Source of the DNA: Streptomyces akebiae
Lineage (GTDB): Bacteria; Actinomycetota; Actinomycetes; Streptomycetales; Streptomycetaceae
Direction of reading: 5' to 3'
Length of the DNA stretch: 64,000 nt
Assembly (NCBI RefSeq): GCF_019599145.1
Contig: NZ_CP080647.1
Location: forward strand, 62,001-126,000
Under the pieces are notes generated by a model, which was given only the letters and a program-made list of their open reading frames with translations, searched no databases and was not told the DNA's origin. The translations under genes were made by a program, and so were the position numbers. Shown here one piece after another: positions 55,689 through 64,000 of the stretch (positions are counted from its first letter, which is position 1; each line of letters begins with the position of its first letter).

Positions 55689-56189
55689 GTGAGCGAGCAC
55701 ATCGATGGACCCGCACCGCGGAGGATCTTCGTCGACAAGCAGAGCCCCCAGGCCTTCCAGGCCATGGTGAAGGCCTCGGAGGCGGTGAGCGCGACGGCCG
55801 CGGAGGCAGGGCTCGACCGCACGACCGTGGAGCTGATCAACCTCCGCGTGTCACAACTGAACGGCTGCGCCTACTGCCTCGACCTGCACACACGAAGGGC
55901 GCTGCGCGCGGGCGAGTCGGCACGGAGACTGGGGGTCCTGACGGCCTGGCGGGACACCGGCCTGTTCACCCCCGGGGAGCGCGCGGCGCTGGCGCTGGCG
56001 GAGGCGACGACCGATCCGACCGGCTCCGCCGCCCAGGAGGCCGCGTACGAAGCCGCCCGCCGGGTCCTCACCGAGGACCAGATCTCGGCGGTGATCTGGG
56101 TGGCGATCACCATCGGCGCGTTCAATCGCGTCTCCGTCATGAGCGGGTACCCCGTAGAGGCACCCCGTTCAGGCCCTGCGGAGTTTTGA
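55689..56189 (+). CDS. AhpD-like carboxymuconolactone decarboxylase-family protein
   Basis: 166 residues from GTG 55689 (GGGAGA upstream). The redox motif is CAYCLDLH: Cys60, Cys63 and His67, the peroxidatic CxxC and proton-relay His of AhpD-like alkylhydroperoxidases. The C-terminal half (SAVIWVAITIGAFNRVSVMS) completes the fold. It is divergent from pirin under a shared operator. It probably reduces peroxides or acts as a thiol oxidoreductase. Confidence 0.9.
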   Translation: MSEHIDGPAPRRIFVDKQSPQAFQAMVKASEAVSATAAEAGLDRTTVELINLRVSQLNGCAYCLDLHTRRALRAGESARRLGVLTAWRDTGLFTPGERAALALAEATTDPTGSAAQEAAYEAARRVLTEDQISAVIWVAITIGAFNRVSVMSGYPVEAPRSGPAEF

Positions 56190-56238
56190 TTGACGAGTCA
56201 TCCACCCGCTCCCTATGCTGGGCCGTTGATGCATCAAC
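56190..56238 (+). promoter_or_regulatory. Promoter with a MarR-type operator upstream of doxX
   Basis: TTGACG (56190-56195), 18-bp spacer, TATGCT (56214-56219). The perfect palindrome GTTGATGCATCAAC (56225-56238) covers the predicted start of transcription, an ideal repressor position. Confidence 0.7.
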
Positions 56239-56290
56239 CATCACTCGTGGCCTACCGCTCCGGCGCGGCCCCCTCGAAGGGAATCGCCCC

Positions 56291-56662
56291 ATGTACATCG
56301 CCGCCGCCGTTCTCAGTGTGCTTCTCGCCCTCGGTTCGCTCGCCGCGGGTGCGCCCAAGGCCCTGCTGAAGGGCGACGTACCCGCGGCGCTCCGGTCCCA
56401 CATGGGGCTGAGCGCGGGCCTCGTCCGCTTCATCGGCGTGGCCGAGGTGGCCGCGGCCGTCGGCTTGGTCATCGGGCTCTTCTGGCAGCCTTTGGGCATC
56501 GCGGCGGCCCTGGGCCTGGTCGTCACGATGATCGGAGCGGTGGGCTTCCACGCCAAGGCCGGCGACTACGCCGACCCGACCACCCGCAACAACGCCCTGA
56601 GCCCCCTCGCCTTCCTGCTCCTCGCCGCGGCCACCGCGGTGACGCTCGGACTGGCCATGTGA
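56291..56662 (+). CDS. DoxX-family membrane protein
   Basis: 123 residues from ATG 56291 (AAGGGA upstream); the longer open frame upstream would run through the promoter palindrome and is rejected. Four predicted membrane helices and the DoxX pattern (AGAPKALLKGD, RFIGVAEVAAAVGLV, GAVGFHAKAGD). DoxX proteins belong to membrane oxidoreductase complexes that handle thiol stress. Regulation by a MarR protein is likely. Confidence 0.87.
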   Translation: MYIAAAVLSVLLALGSLAAGAPKALLKGDVPAALRSHMGLSAGLVRFIGVAEVAAAVGLVIGLFWQPLGIAAALGLVVTMIGAVGFHAKAGDYADPTTRNNALSPLAFLLLAAATAVTLGLAM

Positions 56663-56794
56663 GTGCGGCGCGGGCGGGCGGTCCTCCGAACCGGTGTCCC
56701 CGCTCCCCCGCCAGGCCGGCGGACCCTCCAGTCAGGGGGTCGCCTCCGGTCAGGGAGATTCCCTCATCCAGGCCGGGCCCGGCCTGTTCACTGT

Positions 56795-57262
56795 TCAGAC
56801 CTGGTCTTCGTCCAGCTTGCCGATGACACGTTCGGAGATCTCGGCCAGGACCCGCAGTTCGGCCGGCGTGACATGGTCCATGAACAGCTCACGCACCGCC
56901 TCGACATGACGCGGGGCGGCTGCTTCGATGGCCGCCCGACCGACGTCCGTGATCACCACGTAGGCCCCGCGCCCGTCCTCGGCGCACTCCTCCCGCACCA
57001 CCATGCCCCGCCCGGCCATCCTGGCGATGTGGTGGGACATCCGGCTCTTCTCCCACTCCAGCGCACGCGCCAGGTCCTGGTACCGCTGCCGTCCGTCCGG
57101 CGAGTCCGTCAAATGGACCAGCACCGCGAAGTCCGCGGGCGACACGTTCGACTCCGACTGCAGCATGCGCCCCAGACGGCCGCCGAGCCGCTCATGCAAC
57201 CGCACGAAGCCGCGCCATGCGCGCTGCTCCTCAGGCGTCAGCCATCGCACTGTCTCTCCCAT
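56795..57262 (-). CDS. MarR-family regulator (second paralogue)
   Basis: 155 residues. Winged HTH (VSPADFAVLVHLTDSPDGRQ, WEKSRMSHHIARM, VVITDVGRAAIEAAAPRHVE). It closely parallels the MarR gene at 54214, suggesting duplication. A -10-like TACACT (57274-57269) lies 7 bp before the ATG, so the message may be leaderless. A GTTGA-N4-TCACC box lies just upstream (57281-57294), indicating autoregulation. Confidence 0.9.
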   Translation of the reverse strand: MGETVRWLTPEEQRAWRGFVRLHERLGGRLGRMLQSESNVSPADFAVLVHLTDSPDGRQRYQDLARALEWEKSRMSHHIARMAGRGMVVREECAEDGRGAYVVITDVGRAAIEAAAPRHVEAVRELFMDHVTPAELRVLAEISERVIGKLDEDQV

Positions 57263-57280
57263 GAAGAAAGTGTAAACGTA

Positions 57281-57294
57281 GTTGACAGTTCACC
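57281..57294. promoter_or_regulatory. MarR-type operator upstream of the second marR
   Basis: GTTGACAGTTCACC fits GTTGA-N4-TCAAC with one mismatch and lies in the promoter of the marR at 57262. Confidence 0.55.
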
Positions 57295-57340
57295 GAATGC
57301 CTGGACTCCGGTGCGAGCCCCGTGCCGCGGAACGAAACGC

Positions 57341-57379
57341 CGTCACCCCGGCAGGCCGGGCGGGCCTACCGGGATGACG
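57341..57379. terminator. Hairpin terminator after the NmrA-like gene
   Basis: CGTCACCCCGGCAGGCC pairs with GGCCTACCGGGATGACG (15 of 17 pairs) 41 bp past the minus-strand stop at 57420. Confidence 0.7.
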
Positions 57380-57419
57380 GGTGAAGCGGGTGGAGCGAGC
57401 AGGCGGGAGGGGCGCCAGG

Positions 57420-58370
57420 TCAGCCCACCTGGATGCCGGCGGCGTTCTCGGCCAGCCAGTCGTCGAAGCTCTTGAGCGCGGGGTGGATCTTCCGGATTCC
57501 GTCCAGGTCACGGGCGCCGGTGAACTCCTGGTCGAAGTCGCCGTAGTACTGGAACATGTTGCCGATCTCGTCGCCCGCCGGGACGCCGAGGGAGCGGAAG
57601 ACGTCGTAGGGCACGGCCTGGAAGCGCACCGGCTCGCCGATGGCGGCCCCGATCTTCTCCGCGTACTGCGCGCCGGTCAGGTGGTCGCCCGCCAGTCCGA
57701 CGGTGCGCCCGATGAAGCGCTCACCGCCCTTGAGGATGGCGAGTGTGGTGTGGCCGATGTCGTTCACATCGACGCCGGCCAGCAGCTTGCCGTCCTCGAG
57801 GGGCAGGGTCAGCGTCAGCACGCCGTCCTCGCCCCGCTTGGGGCCCAGCATCGACTGGAAGCCCTGGAAGAAGAAGGTGGTGTTCAGGAAGGTGGTCGGC
57901 ACCCCGGCCCGGCGGAACAGCTCGTTGGCCTCACCCTTGGCGTCGAAGTGCGGCACGTTGTACTTCTCCTGGAGAACGGGCATCCGCTCGTCCTCCAGCG
58001 GCAGCAGCTCGCGGGTGTCCTCCAGCGTCGACCACACCACGTGGCGCAGGCCCGCGGCCGCGGCCGCCCGGACCAGGACCTCGACCTCCTCGGTCTCCTT
58101 GGCAGCCGAGCCGTGCGCCCAGAAGTTGGTGACCAGGAAGGCTCCGTACGCCCCCTCGAACGCCTTGTGCACCGACGGCTCGTCGTAGAAGTCCGCCCGT
58201 ACGACCTCCGCGCCGAGCTCGGCCAGTTCCTTGGCGGCGGGCGCGTCCGGGTTCCGGGTCAGCGCGCGCACGGTGAAGCCCGAGTCCGCGTCGGCCAGGA
58301 TCGCCCGCGCGACACCGCCACCCTGTGCGCCCGTGGCTCCGGCGACCGCGATGACCTTCTTGTCACTCAT
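57420..58370 (-). CDS. NmrA-family NAD(P)-binding protein
   Basis: 316 residues; the NADP-binding GATGAQGGGVARAIL near residue 11, then RNPDAPAAKELAELGAEVVRA and HVVWSTLED. It resembles the NmrA/HSCARG redox sensors and lacks an SDR catalytic Tyr-Lys. Two perfect GTTGA-N4-TCAAC boxes overlap its promoter, so it is the most tightly controlled member of the local MarR regulon. Confidence 0.9.
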   Translation of the reverse strand: MSDKKVIAVAGATGAQGGGVARAILADADSGFTVRALTRNPDAPAAKELAELGAEVVRADFYDEPSVHKAFEGAYGAFLVTNFWAHGSAAKETEEVEVLVRAAAAAGLRHVVWSTLEDTRELLPLEDERMPVLQEKYNVPHFDAKGEANELFRRAGVPTTFLNTTFFFQGFQSMLGPKRGEDGVLTLTLPLEDGKLLAGVDVNDIGHTTLAILKGGERFIGRTVGLAGDHLTGAQYAEKIGAAIGEPVRFQAVPYDVFRSLGVPAGDEIGNMFQYYGDFDQEFTGARDLDGIRKIHPALKSFDDWLAENAAGIQVG

Positions 58371-58400
58371 GCCAGCTACCCCTGTCCAGGAGAGAATTGT

Positions 58401-58442
58401 GTTGATGCATCAACTAAAGCAGGGATGCGTTGACACGTCAAC
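58401..58442 (-). promoter_or_regulatory. Twin MarR-type operators and promoter of the NmrA-like gene
   Basis: GTTGATGCATCAAC (58401-58414) and GTTGACACGTCAAC (58429-58442), 28 bp apart, overlap a minus promoter TTGACG (58441-58436)-17-TTTAGT (58418-58413). The first box is identical to the one at the doxX promoter. Confidence 0.75.
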
Positions 58443-58496
58443 CAGAGCCCATCCCCGGCGACCCGCACGCCTCGAAGGTCCGGGCGGCAAGGAATA

Positions 58497-58510
58497 GATG
58501 ACGTATCATC
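58497..58510. promoter_or_regulatory. Palindrome upstream of the chimeric monooxygenase
   Basis: GATGACGTATCATC has perfect GATGA/TCATC arms; related to but distinct from the neighbouring GTTGA boxes. It lies 48 bp before the ATG at 58558. Confidence 0.4.
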
Positions 58511-58557
58511 CTGTTCACCCTTACGTGCGGTCCCGTAGCCCCGACGAGGAGTTCACG

Positions 58558-59838
58558 ATGCAGTTCGGCGTTTTCAGCGTTGGCGACATCTCTCCCGACC
58601 CGCTCACCGGTCAGACCCAGAGCGAGGCCGAGCGGACCGGCAACATCATCAAGGTCGCCCGGCGCGCGACGGACACTGACGGCGGGCGGGTCGTGAGCGG
58701 ACCGACGGACACTGACGGCGGGCGCGCGACCGTCGTGGTCATAGGCGGTGGGCAGTCCGGTCTCTCGGCCGGCTACCACCTCAAGCGGCGCGGCTTCACC
58801 AGCGCTCCGACAGACCCGGACGGCGCTCGGACCTTCGTGGTGCTCGACGCCGAACCGGCGGCCGGCGGGGCGTGGCGGCACCGCTGGGAGTCGCTGCGGA
58901 TGAACACCGTGAACGGCATCTTCGACCTGCCCGACTTCCCGCAGCCGCCGGTGGACCCCGACGAGCCCAGCCGTACGGCCGTGCCGCGCTACTTCGCCTC
59001 GTTCGAGCAGGCGACCGACCTGCCGATCCTGCGACCGGTGACCGTCGGCGCCGTACGACCGCTGGACGGCCGCCCCGACGGTGACCTGGCCGTGGAATCG
59101 AGCGCGGGGACCTGGATCACGCGGGCGGTCATCAACGCCACCGGTACCTGGACCAACCCCGTCCGTCCCCGCTACCCGGGGCAGGAGAGCTTCACCGGGT
59201 TCCAGTCGCACACCCACGACTACGTCTCGGCCGACCGGTTCGCGGGCCTCAGGGTCGCCGTCGTCGGTGGTGGCATCTCGGCGCTCCAACAGTTGGAGGA
59301 GATCTCCCGCGTGGCCACCACGTACTGGTACACGCGGCGCGAACCCGTCTTCCTGGAGGGCGGGTTCGACCCCGAGGTCGAAGGCCGCCGAATCATCGCC
59401 CGGGTCGCGGACGACGTGGCGGCGGGCAGGCCCACCGGAAGCGTCGTCTCGTACACCGGCCTGGGCTGGACCCCGTACGCCGTGGCGGCGAAGGAGCGCG
59501 GGGCCCTCGTACGTCGCCCCATGTTCACCGCGCTGGAACCCAGCGGTGTGCGCGAGGCGGACGGTTCCTTCACGACCGTCGACGCGATCCTGTGGGCCAC
59601 GGGCTTCAAGGCCGCGCTGTCGCACCTGGACCCACTGCGGCTGCGCAACGAGCTCGGCGGGATCACCATGCGGGGCACCCAGGTGGCCGGCGAACCACGC
59701 GTGCATCTGGTCGGCTTCGGCCCGTCCCAGTCCACGGTGGGCTCCAACCGCGCGGGGCGTCAGGCTGTCAACAGCCTGCTCCGGCAGTGGGAGGGCCCGC
59801 GAGGAGGATCGGGCCGACTCGTGGCGGTGGCGGACTGA
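58558..59838 (+). CDS. Flavin-containing monooxygenase with a foreign LLM-type N terminus
   Basis: 426 residues. Residues 1-37 (MQFGVFSVGDISPDPLTGQT, QSEAERTGNI) read like the start of an unrelated LLM-class flavin oxidoreductase. A repeat-rich linker follows, then a full two-dinucleotide-domain monooxygenase begins at VVVIGGGQSGLSAGYHL (GGGQSG at 63-68), with a second motif VVGGGISALQQLEE. GAGGAG precedes the ATG; GTG 58693 could start a monooxygenase without the foreign part. The core should be a functional FAD/NADPH enzyme of the YhiN/CzcO-like type. Confidence 0.82.
   Translation: MQFGVFSVGDISPDPLTGQTQSEAERTGNIIKVARRATDTDGGRVVSGPTDTDGGRATVVVIGGGQSGLSAGYHLKRRGFTSAPTDPDGARTFVVLDAEPAAGGAWRHRWESLRMNTVNGIFDLPDFPQPPVDPDEPSRTAVPRYFASFEQATDLPILRPVTVGAVRPLDGRPDGDLAVESSAGTWITRAVINATGTWTNPVRPRYPGQESFTGFQSHTHDYVSADRFAGLRVAVVGGGISALQQLEEISRVATTYWYTRREPVFLEGGFDPEVEGRRIIARVADDVAAGRPTGSVVSYTGLGWTPYAVAAKERGALVRRPMFTALEPSGVREADGSFTTVDAILWATGFKAALSHLDPLRLRNELGGITMRGTQVAGEPRVHLVGFGPSQSTVGSNRAGRQAVNSLLRQWEGPRGGSGRLVAVAD
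58667..58724. repeat. 22-bp direct repeat at the fusion junction
   Basis: Two identical 22-bp copies (58667-58688 and 58703-58724, containing GACGGACACTGACGGCGGGCG) lie exactly where the LLM-like and monooxygenase parts meet, and AGCGGACCG is repeated nearby. Confidence 0.9.
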
Positions 59839-59891
59839 GGGGTGCGTTCGGCGCATCTCCCGTGAGGTGGCGGCGCTCTCGCGCCCGGTGG

Positions 59892-61016
59892 TCAGGACGA
59901 CTGGACTTCCTCGAAAAGGGCCAGGGCCTGGGCCGGGTCCGGGCTGACGAGACGCTCCAGCCCTGCAGTCGTGATCTTCGCCCATCTTTCGGCCCGTTCC
60001 CACATCCGTTCCTCGAAGGCGCGGACGGCCTCGTCCAGGTCTCCGGGGCCGGAAGCAGCGGCGACGGCCTCGGCGAGTTCGGCGCCGTCCAGCATCGCGA
60101 GGTTCGCTCCCGCACCCAGTGGGGGCATCAGATGGGCGGCGTCGCCGAGGAGCGTCACCCCGGGGACGTGGTTCCATGTGTGGGAGACGGGCAGGGCGTA
60201 CAGGGGGCGGTGGACGAAAGCGGTGCCGTGGCGGAGGAGGCCGAGGACGGGAGCGGCCCATCCGTCGAAGAGAGCCAGCAGACCCGATCGGACGGCCTCG
60301 ACGTCGGCCGGACCCGAGCCCGAGTGCCGATCCAGCGGCGCGCGGAACTGGGCGTACACCCTGACGTGACCGCCGCTGTTGCGCTGGGCGACGAGAGCCC
60401 GGTTCGCGCCGTACACGCCCACGGAACCGTCGCCGACCAACCGGGCGAGGTCGGGGTGGCGGGTGTCGATGTCGTCCAGGGAGGTCTCGACCGAGGTGAC
60501 GCCGGTGTAGTGCGGCGTCACCGACGAGACTGCCGGGCGGACCCGGGACCAGGCGCCGTCCGCTCCGACCACGAGGTCGAACGTCTCCCGGCGCCCGTCC
60601 TCGAAGTGGACCACCGCGCCGTCCCCGGTGCCCGGCACCACCTGTGTCACCCCCCGCCCCCAGCTGATGTCGAGCGGACCGAGCAGCAGGTCACGGAGTT
60701 GCCCGCGGTCGATCTCGGGATGGGCGCGGTCGTCCGGGCGGGGCCGCCAGTCACGCAGGACGGTCCCGGCCGTGTCCAGGATCCGCATGGCCTGCCCCTC
60801 GGGACGAGACAACGTCTGAAATTCGGCCAGCAACCCGGCCTTGTCCAGAGCGAGTTGGCCCAGCCCTTCGTGCAGGTCCAGCGTGCCGCCCGGCGGGCGG
60901 GCGTCGGGTGCGGGATCGCGTTCGAGGAGAGCGACGGGGTGATCATGGCGGTGCAGGACGCGGGCGAAGGTCAGGCCGGCAGGACCGCTTCCGACCACGG
61001 CGATGCGATGTGTCAT
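59892..61016 (-). CDS. TetX-like FAD-dependent monooxygenase
   Basis: 374 residues from ATG 61016. GxGxxG is GSGPAG (9-14); the second FAD motif is LLGDAAHLMPPLGAGANLAMLD, the form seen in TetX-type tetracycline-inactivating and related hydroxylases. It is divergent from a TetR gene across 53 bp full of dyads, which suggests induction by its own substrate. Antibiotic inactivation is possible but unproven; many relatives hydroxylate other aromatics. Confidence 0.88.
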   Translation of the reverse strand: MTHRIAVVGSGPAGLTFARVLHRHDHPVALLERDPAPDARPPGGTLDLHEGLGQLALDKAGLLAEFQTLSRPEGQAMRILDTAGTVLRDWRPRPDDRAHPEIDRGQLRDLLLGPLDISWGRGVTQVVPGTGDGAVVHFEDGRRETFDLVVGADGAWSRVRPAVSSVTPHYTGVTSVETSLDDIDTRHPDLARLVGDGSVGVYGANRALVAQRNSGGHVRVYAQFRAPLDRHSGSGPADVEAVRSGLLALFDGWAAPVLGLLRHGTAFVHRPLYALPVSHTWNHVPGVTLLGDAAHLMPPLGAGANLAMLDGAELAEAVAAASGPGDLDEAVRAFEERMWERAERWAKITTAGLERLVSPDPAQALALFEEVQSS

Positions 61017-61069
61017 GACGATACACTGTATTGAACCGATACAACGCATCGCAACAGTACGATGTGGCC
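61017..61069. promoter_or_regulatory. TetR-type operators between the TetX-like and TetR genes
   Basis: ATACACTGTAT (61021-61031) is a perfect palindrome, and TGTATTGAACCGATACA (61027-61043) a near-perfect dyad; they overlap. The 53-bp gap leaves room only for overlapping divergent promoters. Confidence 0.65.
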
Positions 61070-61762
61070 ATGACTGTGTGGGACCGACCGGAGCCGCCGA
61101 CCCGCCCCGTGCCGCTCGACCGGGAGCGGATCGTGGCCGCCGCCGTCGCGCTGGCCGACGAGGGCGGACTGGAGGCGGTGTCGTTGCGCAAGGTCGCCGC
61201 CCGGTTGGACGCCGGTCCCATGCGGCTGTACGGATACATCTCCACCAAGGAGGAGCTCTTCGACCTCATGGTGGACGAGGTCCACGCCGAGATCCTCCCC
61301 GAGGAGCAGCCCGGTGACTGGCGGGAGGCGCTGAGCGTCCTCGCCCACCGCACCAGGCGGACCGCTCTCCGGCACGAGTGGCTGGCCGACCTGCTCGGCG
61401 GCCGCCCGGCCCTGGGGCCGAACGCCCTCGCCGTCACCGAGGCCACGCTGGCCCCCCTCGTCGGCCGCGCCGACATCGACACCGTCATGCGCGCCGTGGA
61501 GACGGTCAGCGCTTACTTCACCGGCGCCATCAGGCGCGAGATCGCGAATCTGCGGGCCGAGCGCGCCACGGGCCTGTCCAAGCTGGACTGGCAGCGCGCC
61601 TTGGGCCCGCACGTGACGAAGATGCTGGCCACGGGCCGCTTCCCGGCGCTGGCCGAGGCCGTGCACGACGGCACGGACGTGGACGCCGAGGCTTCCTTCA
61701 CGACCGGCCTGGACTGGGTCCTCGACGCCGTGGCCGCCAAGCTCACCCGACCGCAGGCGTGA
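61070..61762 (+). CDS. TetR-family repressor (TetR/TetR_C type)
   Basis: 230 residues from ATG 61070; an open frame 13 codons longer crosses the operator and is less likely. The HTH is VSLRKVAARLDAGPMRLYGYI, and the C-terminal half fits the TetR_C ligand domain (VETVSAYFTGAIRREIANLR). The divergent TetX-like gene is its probable target. Confidence 0.92.
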   Translation: MTVWDRPEPPTRPVPLDRERIVAAAVALADEGGLEAVSLRKVAARLDAGPMRLYGYISTKEELFDLMVDEVHAEILPEEQPGDWREALSVLAHRTRRTALRHEWLADLLGGRPALGPNALAVTEATLAPLVGRADIDTVMRAVETVSAYFTGAIRREIANLRAERATGLSKLDWQRALGPHVTKMLATGRFPALAEAVHDGTDVDAEASFTTGLDWVLDAVAAKLTRPQA

Positions 61763-61832
61763 CGCCCGGCGCTCCGGCACGCTGCCCCGACCACCGAAGT
61801 GGCCACGGTGGAGCGGCCGTTGACACCGGCGA

Positions 61833-61882
61833 CGACGCGACGCGGACCACCGCCGGGCCCGGCGGTGGTCCGCGTCGCGTCG
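61833..61882. terminator. 22-bp perfect hairpin between convergent genes
   Basis: Arms 61833-61854 and 61861-61882 are fully complementary; the 6-nt GGGCCC loop can extend the stem. It lies between the convergent tetR and hppD genes and should terminate both. Confidence 0.9.
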
Positions 61883-61898
61883 AAAGACGCCTCCGCCG

Positions 61899-63998
<2,100 letters not shown>

Positions 63999-64000
63999 GG

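Overview
The window is high-GC actinobacterial chromosome with the codon habits of Streptomyces: strong third-position G/C bias, GTG starts, many 4-base ATGA/GTGA gene overlaps and little spacing inside operons. It carries about 59 protein genes and several gene relics. I saw no rRNA, tRNA, CRISPR array, intact insertion sequence or phage module. It reads as an accessory, catabolism-rich chromosomal region with a high density of one-component regulators (TetR, LysR, MarR, LacI, IclR).

Layout. (1) 1-7227: one plus-strand catabolic operon of flavoprotein hydroxylase, amidohydrolase/decarboxylase-type protein, two-domain extradiol-type dioxygenase, FAH-fold hydrolase, two SDRs (the second damaged) and both halves of a 3-oxoacid CoA-transferase, consistent with meta-type cleavage of an aromatic acid of unknown identity. 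(2) 7433-9033: a divergent TetR/SDR pair sharing a symmetric promoter that predicts leaderless mRNAs. (3) 9034-10119: a scar holding an IS21-type transposase piece and a glyoxalase piece. (4) 10220-12579: a two-gene cassette of an unusual radical SAM protein and a PLP-fold enzyme, closed by a strong hairpin; this is the best candidate for an undescribed pathway. (5) 12824-20536: a hypothetical protein, a secreted beta-propeller protein, a TetR/SnoaL pair, an epimerase relic, a second-type dnaK-grpE pair and a START-fold protein.

(6) 20850-36183: a carbohydrate locus. Ten minus-strand genes run from an ABC sugar importer through an aldolase, a sugar-acid kinase, a lactonase, GH51 and GH43 enzymes and a small lipoprotein to a secreted beta-helix enzyme. 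Divergent from them are a LacI regulator, an SDR and, further on, D-galactonate dehydratase. Together they can encode release of plant arabinose/galactose-type sugars, import, and an oxidative De Ley-Doudoroff-like route (dehydrogenase, lactonase, dehydratase, KDG/KDGal kinase, KDPG/KDPGal aldolase). (7) 36306-41839: a zone of decayed fragments around an MFS exporter/LysR pair and an orphan DUF4157 protein with a predicted C-terminal effector-like domain.

(8) 41990-48675: a pcaIJF-type 3-oxoadipate module with a divergent LysR, then a LysR next to SnoaL-like and NmrA-like genes. (9) 49011-53558: a methyltransferase, a conserved hypothetical protein, a secreted trypsin-like protease, a DUF4142 protein and a TPR protein. 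(10) 53756-59838: two paralogous MarR regulators with pirin, GNAT, AhpD-like, DoxX and NmrA genes. Five copies of the motif GTTGA-N4-TCAAC lie in their promoters, which suggests one local electrophile/redox-stress regulon; a chimeric flavin monooxygenase follows. (11) 59892-63979: a TetX-like flavin monooxygenase divergent from its TetR, then hppD (tyrosine catabolism) preceded by an IclR gene.

All functions are inferred from motifs and context read by eye; no database search was run.
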